64,000 bases of DNA from Rhodocyclaceae bacterium (GTDB lineage Bacteria > Pseudomonadota > Gammaproteobacteria > Burkholderiales > Rhodocyclaceae). Each line of letters begins with the position of its first letter. The stretch's first letter is position 1. The notes beneath the pieces are model-generated. The model ran no database searches. It was not told the origin of the DNA and saw only the letters and a list, made by a program, of their open reading frames with translations. The stretch spans positions 62,001 through 126,000 of the forward strand of contig JADJAS010000005.1 of assembly GCA_016704145.1 (NCBI GenBank), in the 5' to 3' direction. A program made the translations under genes and the position numbers. This document shows positions 53,101-62,369 of the stretch, one piece after another.

Positions 53101-56100
53101 TGATCATGTCGCCCGCGTTGTCGACCACGAATGTGTCGTTGCCGGCGGTGCCGACCATGGCGTTCGGCGTGCCGGCGATGGTCCTGGCGCTGATCGCGGC
53201 CGCATCCCAGGTCGTGCCATCGGCGAAGCTGATGCGCTCCAGCTTGGCCTCGCCCGACGCGGCGAAATGGTTGCGAACCCGGATCTGGTCGGCGCCGGCG
53301 CCGATGACCGCGACCAGATCGCTGCCCTCTCGATAGAGGTTGACGTCGGCGACCAGCACACCGGTAGCCAACGCGATCGTATCGGTGCCGCCAAGGCCGG
53401 ATTCGTCAACCAGGTCGGAACCGTCGCCGCGGCCGAAGCGATAGCTATCGTCGCCCAAGCCACCGACCAAGGTATCGGTGCCCGCGCCGCCCGCCAGGGT
53501 GTCGTTGCCATCGTCGCCCCAAAGGCTATCGTCGCCGGCATCGCCGGCCAGCACATCCGCGCCGGCGTCGCCGTGGAGCGTGTCCTTGTCGGTCCCGCCA
53601 TTGATCGTATCGTCGCCAGTACCGCCAAAGATCGTATCGTCGCCCGCGCCGCCGCTCAGCACGTCGTTGCCCGGTCCACCATCGACGGAATCGTTGCCGC
53701 CCAGCGCATCAATGTTATCGACGGCGTCCGTGCCATACAGGCTGTCCGCTTGCTCGGTCGGCGCCGGCAGCCGTGCCAGGATGTCGGCACGGCTCCAGAC
53801 CGCGCCATTCTTGAAGCGAATCTCGTCGATGGCGGCCGTCGTCGCGGTCGGTTTGCGAAAGTTGGGCAATTGCAGGTAATCAGTGGTGTCGCTGATCTTC
53901 AGCACCACGTCCGTATACGGACCGTAGGAAGAGAAGTGCACTTCCACGTCGGCCGGCGCGATGTTGTCCCCCATCGCCACGACGTCGATGGCGGCGACAT
54001 CGGTTTCGTCGGCATAGAGGGTGTCCGAGCCTCCGCCACGGCCAAACTGGAACGTGTCGTTGCCCAGGCCACCATAGAGCTTGTCGTCGCCGGCACCACC
54101 CGCCAGCACATCGTTACCGCCCTGGCCGTACAAGCTGTCGTTCCCGCCCAGGCCTTGAATAATGTCGTTGCCGGGGAACCCGGAAATGATGTCGTTGCCT
54201 GCCGTGGCGGCGGCGAGCAATACCTTTGCCTTGAGGTCGTCGGCGGTCCACACCGTGCCATCGGCGAACTCGACGCGCTCGATGCCGGACAGGGCCTCGC
54301 TGCCGTTGTAGGCGCCCTTCACCGTCAAGGTGCCGTCGGGCACGGTCAATACCAGGTCGTAGCTGCTGCGGACCGCCGCCACGTCCGCCGGCGCGATGCC
54401 GGGCTGAAAACGGATGACGTCCACGTCCGTCGCGGTGCCGGATTCCGTGATGGTGTCGCTGCCGTCGCCGCGCGCGTAGCGGTAAACGTCGGAGCCCGTG
54501 TTGCCTTGCAGAATGTCGTTGTCCGGCCCGCCGATCAGCGTGTCGTTGCCGATGTCGCCATAGAGGGTATCGGCGCCGGTACCGCCGTCGATGAAATCGT
54601 CGCCGGCCTTGCCATTGACAGTGTCGTTGCCGCCGAGCGCGCTGATGATGTCGTTGCCGGCCGTGCCGATGTAGTTGTCGGCGCCCTCGGTCAGGCCGAT
54701 CGTCGTGTGGGCGACGATGGCGGCGGCGTCCCACACCGTGCCGTCGGCGAAGGCGATACGGTCGAGCGCGTTGCCGGCGTAGTGGCCCGTGACGGTCACC
54801 TGGTCGCCGCTGGCGGGCAAGCGGATCAGCAGATCGTTGCCGCCGCGCGTCAGCACGGGATCGGTGGTGGCGATGCCCGCGCCCAGTCGCAAGGTATTGG
54901 CCGCCGTGTTGCCGCTGGTCTTGCTGGTGTCGGCGAGGGTGTCGGTGCCGTCGCCGGGGCTGAACAGATAGGTATTGCCGCCGCCGCTGCCAGCGAGGGT
55001 GTCGCTGCCCCGGCCGCCGGAGAAGACCGTGCCGGCGGCGGCCGCGGTCAGGGTATCGTTCTGCGCGCCGCCCATGGCCACGCCCGGCGCCACGATGGGC
55101 GCCGCCGCATGCCGGCCGACCAGCTCGGCATAGGTCAGCGTTTCGCCGTCGATCTCGAACCGTTCGACGGCGCCGCGCGCGCCCTGGTCGATGGCGACCA
55201 AATCGCCGTTGGCGTACTGGATGACCAGCGTGTCGCTGTTCTGCAACTGGGTGACGGCGTCCACCGTCGCCGCGATCGCCAGGGTGTCGGTACCGCCTTG
55301 GTCGAAGATGGCATCCACCGTGCCGTCCGCGGCTTGCGGGCCGTCGCCGGCGGCCAGTTCGTAGCAGTCGTTGCCGGCGCCGCCGTCGAGATAATCCACG
55401 CCGGTGCCGCCGGTCAGCGTGTCGTTGCCTTCGCCGCCGAACAGTTGATCGCCATCGGCGCCGCCCAGCAGCATGTCGTTGCCGCCCTGGCCGGCCAGAT
55501 TGTCGACGCCGGCGCCGCCATCCAGAATATCGTCGCCGTGGTACTGCGCATCCAGCGGCACGTCGGCCTCGTCGCCCTTGAGAATGTCGTCGTCGGCGCC
55601 ACCCAGCAGCACATCGTCGCCGCCGCCGCCGATCAGTTCGTCGTTGCCGTCGCCGCCGTCCAGGGTGTCCTGGCCGTGGTACTGACCGTCCAGCTTATCC
55701 GCACGATAATCGCCTTCCAGATGGTCGGCGCCCGTACCGCCCCGCAGCACGTCGTTGCCGCCCTCGCCCCAGAGGGTATCGTCACCCGCCTCGCCGTCGA
55801 GGGTGTCGTGGCCGTGGTACTGGCCCTCGAGCCCGGTCCCGTCGCCGCCCAGCTCGTCGTTGCCGTCCCCGCCCAGCAGGGTATCGTCGCCGCCGTCGCC
55901 ATGGAGTTCGTCGTTGCCGGCGCCGCCGTCGAGCAAGTCGTTGCCGTGGCCGGTGGCGCTGGTGGCGTCCTCGCGATTGTCGCCGTCGATGACGTCGTCG
56001 CCCGTGCCGCCCTGGAGGATGTCGGCGCCGATGTTGCCGAAGATCACGTCGTTGCCCTGGCCGCCATCGACCCAATCGTCGCCGGCGCCGGCGAGCACCC

Positions 56101-58444
56101 AGTCGTCGCCGCCGCCGGCATGGACGGTGTCGTTGCCGGTGAAGGTGGCGGTGTCGAGGTTCATGCCGGCATAGACCGGCTGGTAGGTGGTGGTGTCGCC
56201 CGCGGTCTGGGTCTGCCGGTCCACGCTCCAGGCGGCGTCGACGCTCCAGACTTCCCGGTCGGCTTCGATGGTGTCGTCGCCGGCGCCGCCGATGAGGATG
56301 TCGTCGTCCCGGCCGCCGAACAGGATGTCGTTGCCGGTGTCGCCGACCACCTGGTCGGCACCGTAGGCGCCGGCCAGGATGTCGCCTTGCGCGCCGGTGG
56401 CCGTGCCGTCCTGGGCGGCGATGGCGTCGGCCAGGGTGGTTTCGTTCTCGGCATAGAGCCGGTCGTCGCCGTTGTTGCCGCCCAGCCGGTCGTGACCCGC
56501 GCCGCCGACGACCAGGTCGTCGCCCAGCTGGCCGACGATGTCGTCGTCGCCATCGCCCCCCAGCAGCTTGTCGTTGCCGTCGGCGCCGCCGAGGATGTCG
56601 TTGCCGCCCTGGCCGTCGATGAGATCGCTGGCGCCGGTGCCCGAGAGGTTGTTGCCGTCGCCCGTGCCCATCACGGTGTTGGTGGGGGTGATGGGCACGG
56701 ATTCGGCGAGATCGATGCCGAACATGCCGTCGGCGAAGCCGCCGATAGTGACGCTGGCACCGTTGCCGAGGGTGACCAGCAGGTCGCCGCCCTGCCGCTC
56801 GGCCTTGACGGAAGCGTCCACGAGCCAGGCGTACTTGCCGTCGGCGCCCTTCTCGAAGGCGCCGCCGAGGCGCGTGCCGTCGGCCAGCCTGAGATAGCCC
56901 TTGCCGTCGCTGTCGGCAATCGTGTCGCTGCCCTGACCGATCAGGTAGGTGTCGGTGCCGGCGCCACCGTCGAGGGTGTCGTTGCCGGCACCGCCGTTGA
57001 GATAATCGTCACCGCCATCGCCGCTCAGCGTGTCGGCCCCCGCGCCACCATACAAATGGTCTTCCACGCCACCCCCGGTGAAGCCGTTGTCTTGGCCGTC
57101 ACCGAAGTAATAGCGATGAATGTTCGGGAAAGGCGTCGCTGGCGCGAAGCCTTGCGCAATCTGGTAACCGGTCGCCGCGTCCTCGAAGTAGGTGGAATCC
57201 TTGAGAAACGGGTGATCGCCACCGTTGTAGACGTAGGCGGGATTGACCGGATTGATATTCTCGGTGCTGAACCAGAGCTTGCGTTCGAGGAGATTGGCGC
57301 GGTCGGCCAAATACTGGGACGTGAAGTCGCCGATGCCGGTGGTCGGGTTGGCGAGGTCGAGTTCGCCGTTGGTGTCGAACCGGCCATAGTCGACGCCGAC
57401 GAGGACAAAGGGATTGAGGGCCTTGAGAGCGTAGCGGGCCGCCAGGCCAAGGGCGTCGTTGCGCGAGGCCATGCCGATCAGGTCGGACGCGGAAGCGTTG
57501 TACAGGGGCGTGATCTGGGCGGTGCCGATCAGCGCCGTGTAGGCGCTGTCCGTTTGGAGGGTCTGGAGATTGGTGTAGAGGGCCTGGCGGTCGTTCGCGG
57601 TTGTCGGTGGCGTGCCGGGGCCGAGCAGGAGCGTGCGCAGGGCGTCGAGGGCGTCTTCGAGGGTACGGTCGCTGGTTACTCCCGAGGCGTCGAGCAGCCG
57701 GTTGAGCTGATCCTGCGCAAGGCTCGGGGCGAGTTTGGAGTAGGCCGCCTGCACTGCCAGGGCGTCGGTGAGCAGCACGATGCTGTGGCTGTTCGGGGCG
57801 GGCTCCGTGAGGACGTCGACGCGGATGCCGATGGCACTGCCCAGGCCGGCGATGACGGAGATGCCATCGTTGCCCCGGATGTTCCAGACGTTGGCGGTGG
57901 GCACGCCGGTCAGCCCGAAGAGGCTCAGGATGTTGCCGATCGGGCCGAGCACGCCGGGAGCGTTGTAGAGATAGGTCGCACTGACGGCGCTGCCGTACTG
58001 CTGCTCGACGGCGGCGGCAAGGTAGCCGCCCAGGCTGTGGCCGGTGACGCTGAATGTTCTGCCTTGGAGGATCGCGGGATCGAGAAGCCATTCGTCGATC
58101 CTGGCCTTGAGGGCGACGTACTGCGGGTTCAGGGCGGCGGGCAGGCCCAGGGCCAGGAGGCCGCCGGCGGTGAGATCGCTGGCCGAGGGCTCGGTGCCGC
58201 GAATGGCGAGGTACCTTGCGTTGGGATCGCTCGTCGGCGCGAAGACCGTCACCGACAGGCCGGAGGCGGCATCCGTGTATTGGGCGATCACCGTCCATTG
58301 CCGGGAAAATTGGTCGGCTTGGGCAGAGGACATGCCGACGGCGCTGTCAGTCAACGCTGGTACTGGATCGACCCCGGGAGCCAAATTTGCATATGATGCA
58401 AGGGACAATTCAGCGTACGTGTAGTAGCTTGTGGTCTGGCTCAC
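50152..58444 (-). CDS. Giant RTX lipase-domain protein (RTX1), frameshift near the 3' end
   Basis: About 2,760 residues if the frameshift is repaired. GTG start with AAGGAG eight bases before. N-terminal alpha/beta-hydrolase (lipase) domain with GHSLGG (Ser ~137), then many RTX blades (GGxGxDxLxGGxGND), bundled into several arrays, a cadherin-like/CADG domain (NQAPTLANPLADQAAGEGSAF, GGLTASDVFDIAV), and a conserved RTX end: YHVEQFRTADNHLLLDSKVENLVQAMAAF, ending VIAANWQ. That end lies in another frame; one extra C in the CCC run at ~50325 explains the shift. It should be a calcium-binding type I-secreted protein, with a surface or exported lipase activity. Confidence 0.85.
55884..56692. repeat. 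RTX block shared with RTX2 and (from 55969) RTX3
   Basis: This stretch aligns base for base with 59106-59913 (offset 3222, one base missing in RTX2) and its neighbour 55969-56996 aligns with 62612-63639 (offset 6642, no length change). Differences are few by eye. The flanks outside the block do not match. Confidence 0.85.
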
Positions 58445-58448
58445 AGCA

Positions 58449-58934
58449 TTACTCCTTTTCGAAAATTCGACGAAGAACATCGTTGGTGGCAGTCGGCTCG
58501 GGACACATGAAGGTCGATCCGTGCCATGGACCCGGCGGATCACCACCCCCACGTTTGTAGAACACGGATTCCCCAAGCAGCTTTCCGTCTAAGCGGCGAA
58601 AGACTTGGGTATGCAAGCGGAACATATCTGGATCGCCTTGGCGGTAGTACCTTGTCTCTCGCTTCAACGTATATTTCGTTCCGAGGAAGAACTCCATCAC
58701 CGTCCGCGTACCATCATGTTGGTACGCCGCCTTGTTCTCGACGCGTTCCTGATACATCTTGGGTTGCCCCCACTGGTTGAACTTGTCCGCCGGCAGCTTC
58801 ACGGTCTCATAAACCTTGATGCCACCGTCGATGGCGCACAAACGCTTGACTTCGGCATCGACCGCCATCTGCGAAGGCGTGGCGCAACCCGCCACTAGAG
58901 GCAGGAGCGCCAGAAGAGCAAGAAGAAGTCTCAT
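58449..58934 (-). CDS. Lipoprotein of the RTX array (between RTX2 and RTX1)
   Basis: 161 residues with a lipobox (LALLPLVAGC, Cys ~17). The mature part has CAIDGGIKVYETVKLPADKFNQWG, YYRQGDPDMFRLHTQVFRRLDGKLLGESVFYKRGGGD and PGPWHGSTFMCPEP. Four Cys include CAI and MCP. The start overlaps the end of RTX2 by 4 bases, and the Shine-Dalgarno of RTX1 lies within its own last codons. A periplasmic immunity or chaperone-type partner of an RTX lipase is plausible (inference). Confidence 0.8.
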   Translation of the reverse strand: MRLLLALLALLPLVAGCATPSQMAVDAEVKRLCAIDGGIKVYETVKLPADKFNQWGQPKMYQERVENKAAYQHDGTRTVMEFFLGTKYTLKRETRYYRQGDPDMFRLHTQVFRRLDGKLLGESVFYKRGGGDPPGPWHGSTFMCPEPTATNDVLRRIFEKE

Positions 58935-58961
58935 GCGGCAAGCTCCCATGTGTCGTTACTC

Positions 58962-58985
58962 GGCGCGCCGCCACGGCTGACTTTC
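58962..58985 (+). repeat. Dispersed 24-bp motif, copy before the second lipoprotein (23/24)
   Basis: One mismatch (T to C). It forms the KVSRGGAP end of RTX2. Its edge is 27 bases before the lipoprotein ATG, the same distance as the copy before the other lipoprotein. Confidence 0.75.
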
Positions 58986-59105
58986 AAGACGTCGGTGAGC
59001 AGCACGATACTGTGGCTGTTCAACGAGGGTTCGGTGAGAACGTCGAGCCGCGTGCCGATGGCACTGCCCAGCCCGGTGCTGGCGGCATCGGGGTCGATGA
59101 TGCGG

Positions 59106-59913
59106 TCGTCGCCGCCGTCGCCATGGAGTTCGTCGTTGCCGGCGCCGCCGTCGAGCAAGTCGTTGCCGTGGCCGGTGGCGCTGGTGGCGTCCTCGCGATT
59201 GTCGCCGTCGATGACGTCGTCGCCCGTGCCGCCCTGGAGGATGTCGGCGCCGATGTTGCCGAAGATCACGTCGTTGCCCTGGCCGCCATCGACCCAATCG
59301 TCGCCGGCGCCGGCGAGCACCCAGTCGTCGCCGCCGCCGGCATGGACGGTGTCGTTGCCGGTGAAGGTGGCGGTGTCGAGGTTCATGCCGGCATAGACCG
59401 GCTGGTAGGTGGTGGTGTCGCCCGCGGTCTGGGTCTGCCGGTCCACGCTCCAGGCGGCGTCGACGCTCCAGACTTCCCGGTCGGCTTCGATGGTGTCGTC
59501 GCCGGCGCCGCCGATGAGGATGTCGTCGTCCCGGCCGCCGAACAGGATGTCGTTGCCGGTGTCGCCGACCACCTGGTCGGCACCGTAGGCGCCGGCCAGG
59601 ATGTCGCCTTGCGCGCCGGTGGCCGTGCCGTCCTGGGCGGCGATGGCGTCGGCCAGGTGGTTTCGTTCTCGGCATAGAGCCGGTCGTCGCCGTTGTTGCC
59701 GCCCAGCCGGTCGTGACCCGCGCCGCCGACGACCAGGTCGTCGCCCAGCTGGCCGACGATGTCGTCGTCGCCATCGCCCCCCAGCAGCTTGTCGTTGCCG
59801 TCGGCGCCGCCGAGGATGTCGTTGCCGCCCTGGCCGTCGATGAGATCGCTGGCGCCGGTGCCCGAGAGGTTGTTGCCGTCGCCCGTGCCCATCACGGTGT
59901 TGGTGGGGGTGAT
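59106..59913. repeat. RTX block of RTX2 shared with RTX1
   Basis: Aligns with 55884-56692 with one missing base at ~59656. Outside the block, RTX2 carries different sequence (GPDTVITPTN on one side; RIIDPDAAS on the other). Confidence 0.85.
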
Positions 59914-61607
59914 GACGGTATCCGGTCCCTTGAGGTGGATGCCGTAGTCGCCGTCGGCGAAGGTCTGGCCCAGGTCGATGCCGCCGCCGCCGGTTTGCAA
60001 TTGCCAGGTGTCGCCATGCGCGAGCGTCACCTGGCCGTCGGGGTTCTTCCAGAGATTGGGATTGTCCTTGTCCCGGATGAAAGTGGTGACGTTCTACGCC
60101 GTGTTGCCGTCGGCCGAGGTGGCGAGGATGCGGGCGCTGGCGGCATCGGGGTCGATGATGCGGTCGTGGCCGTCGCCGACTTTGTGGCGGTAGAGGTCGG
60201 CACCCATGCCGCCCAGCAGGAGATCGTCGCCGCCGTTGCCGGCCAGGCGGTCGTTGCCGCCCATGCCGACCAGGACATCGGCCTGGCTGCCGCCGGTCAG
60301 GTTGTCCGTCTGGCCGGCGCCGAGCATGAGGGCGGCTTGGTTGCCGGCCGTGGCGTTGAGGTATTGGCCGGCGACGTACCAGTCGAGCAGGTTCTCGAGC
60401 TTGGGCTGGATGACGTTCCAGGTGCCGGTGTCAAGCCCGGCCAGCCAGGTCTGGAAGTCGTCGTAGCCCTTCATTTCGCCGAGGCTGGCGGCGACGTCGC
60501 TCCTCAGGAATTCGATGCCGCCACCGATTTGCTTGAAGAGTTCCCGGTCCGCCGTCGTGGCGTTCGGCCCTTCGTAGTACGCCTGCAGGGCAAAGGCGAT
60601 CAACGCCTTGGTCAGATCGCCCGCCGCAGCCAACCCGCCGGTGTTCGCCACCTTCAACAGATCGGCGGTGAAACGGTCGAGCATGCCGTCGGCGGGAATG
60701 GTGACGGCATTGGTGACCGGATCGCGCACGCCGATCTGGTGGCGGAGCAACTGATAAAGCAAGTTGGGATCGGCGGTGTCGGTTTCCTTCCAGTACAGCG
60801 TGCTGTCGAACAGCAGCTTGAGGAAATCCGGCAGTTTGAGCGCTGCCTGCCGAAAGCCGTCGTTGAGCTTGGCGGCTGTCAGAAGCCCCATGTCGTGCAG
60901 TTGGTCGCCGGTCAGTCCAGCGGCGCCGAGGTCGATATTCTCGACGGTGGAGCCGATGCGGTCGAAGATGTTCCAAGGCACGCCTGAAAGAAGCTCCCCT
61001 TTCACGTTGATATTGGTGACGTACTGGGTATTGGGGATGCCGCCGTTGGCGGCGCGCTGGGCGATGAAGTCATCCAGACTGGCGACCATCTGGCCACGTA
61101 CCGTGGCTTCGTTGCCGGTAAGGGTCTCACCGGCCAGGTACTGGCGCAGTTGGGTGGCGACGTTGGTGGGATTGCCAAAGACGCGGGCGCTCTGCGCGAA
61201 CGGTGCCTGGTCGAAGGTATGCGCTTCGACACCGAAGAACACTCCGACCAATGCCGCCAAACCGCCGCCCAGGCTGTGGCCGGTGAGCGTGATGGCAGCG
61301 CCGGCGTTGGCCGCCCGCACCTTGAGGTAGTAGTCCACCGCCTGTGTCAGTTGCGCCGACATGCCGCCCGCACCCAGTGCAAGATCCGCCGCAATGTCGC
61401 CCGTCACGTCCTTCGGATACGTCCCGGCGTAGCTGATGACGATCTCGGTACCGCGCCGGAAGGAGATGGCTTCGAAGCCCGAAGTGGGATCGGCCTTGTG
61501 AGAGTCCAATAGCTGGTCCCAGCCGGGCGGTGCCGTCACGAAATTCGGCTCAGGCCGAGTGGACATATACGAAGCCACGGCCATTACGGAGTATTCAGTC
61601 AAGGTAG

Positions 61608-62369
61608 TCATGATTTGCCATTCCCCATAAATAGAGCGTCGCAAGGGCAGCTTTCGTTAGTAACAGTCTTTTGACGGCAGTAATCCCGGCACGCCTCAAG
61701 CGACCCTCGCGTCTTGAAAAACATCAGCCCCTCCCATCCATCGTTCGTATGTATGAGTACTGAACATCCACCGACTGTTTCTTGCATCGCCCCCCGCAGA
61801 ATTTCCTTGTATTCCTTCTGCGGCAGACTCTTGTTGGCCTGCCGCACCTCTGCTGTCGAGACAAGTCCGAGCATGCCGGCCCTGGGCTCCTTGTTCTTGG
61901 TCTCGACCATCAGGTTGATGGTCTTGAACTCGGGCGGCAGTTCGGAAATTGATATGCGTTTCCATTCCTGCCCGTCGTGCCGGAAGATCACATATGGCGG
62001 ATTCGGCCGGCCCCATTTGTTGTAGGCCAGGCAAAGGTTCGGCGTGGTCACCAGATAGGGAATCGCGTCCTTGACATGCAGGGCAATGATCTTGAGGTTC
62101 GCCCGGCCGACGTCCTCGCTGTATTCGCTCTCGAAGTGGTAGCGCTTGCCGGTCTCGGGCACGGTGAAGCCGATCTCCTGGCTGCGGACCGGCGCCGACT
62201 GGTTGATCTCGTGCAGGCCGCCATAGGTTTGCGAACGATGCACGACGATAGTGCGGCCGTCATGCAGTTGGACTTCCTCACGCCAGCCGCCCAGGCCGGG
62301 CACCGTGGCGCAGCCGGCCAGGAGTGCACAAGCCAGCGTTGTCAGCAGATTCTTCAAAAACGTCGTCAT
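61608..62369 (-). CDS. Lipoprotein of the RTX array (between RTX3 and RTX2)
   Basis: 253 residues, lipobox LACALLAGC (Cys ~20). The mature part has YGGLHEINQSAPVRSQEIGF, CLAYNKWGRPNPPYVIFRHDGQEWKRI, LPPEFKTINLMVETKNKEPRAG and four late Cys (ACRDYC ... ESCPCDALF). It is not similar to the other lipoprotein. From memory, similar lipoproteins occur beside secreted phospholipase-type effectors; this is not verified. ATG overlaps the RTX3 end (ATGA) and its stop overlaps the RTX2 start (ATGA), so three genes are translated in a chain. Confidence 0.8.
   Translation of the reverse strand: MTTFLKNLLTTLACALLAGCATVPGLGGWREEVQLHDGRTIVVHRSQTYGGLHEINQSAPVRSQEIGFTVPETGKRYHFESEYSEDVGRANLKIIALHVKDAIPYLVTTPNLCLAYNKWGRPNPPYVIFRHDGQEWKRISISELPPEFKTINLMVETKNKEPRAGMLGLVSTAEVRQANKSLPQKEYKEILRGAMQETVGGCSVLIHTNDGWEGLMFFKTRGSLEACRDYCRQKTVTNESCPCDALFMGNGKS

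Larger units (their letters stand above)
58931..61611 (-). pseudogene. RTX lipase-domain gene (RTX2), decayed and chimeric
   Basis: MTTLTEYSVMAVASYMS start and a lipase domain with GHSLGGG (Ser 113) run to ~505 residues, then an in-frame TAG at 60094-60096 (reading GNTA-stop-NVTTFIRDKDN). RTX blades continue beyond it and change frame at ~59656 (GG where RTX1 has GGG). The end is foreign: RTX blade HGDGGDD, then RIIDPDAAS, then GLGSAIGTRLDVLTEPSLNSHSIVLLTDVL, which matches the lipase domain of RTX1 (GLGSAIGIRVDVLTEPAPNSHSI), then KVSRGGAPSNDTWELAA. The ATG overlaps the previous lipoprotein stop by 4 bases. Repaired length would be ~890 residues. Confidence 0.8.

Noticed and set aside
55884..56692. 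CRISPR-like regularity in the RTX region
   Set aside because: The short periodic words are codons of GGxGxDxLx blades (27-base period), with no constant repeat plus unique spacer structure and no cas gene.
50402..58396. Very long plus-strand open frame opposite RTX1
   Set aside because: The Asp/Gly-rich RTX codons (GGC GAC and similar) leave few stops on the other strand. The product is Val/Ala/Arg-rich without domains, no start site or promoter is visible, and RTX1 is clearly real.
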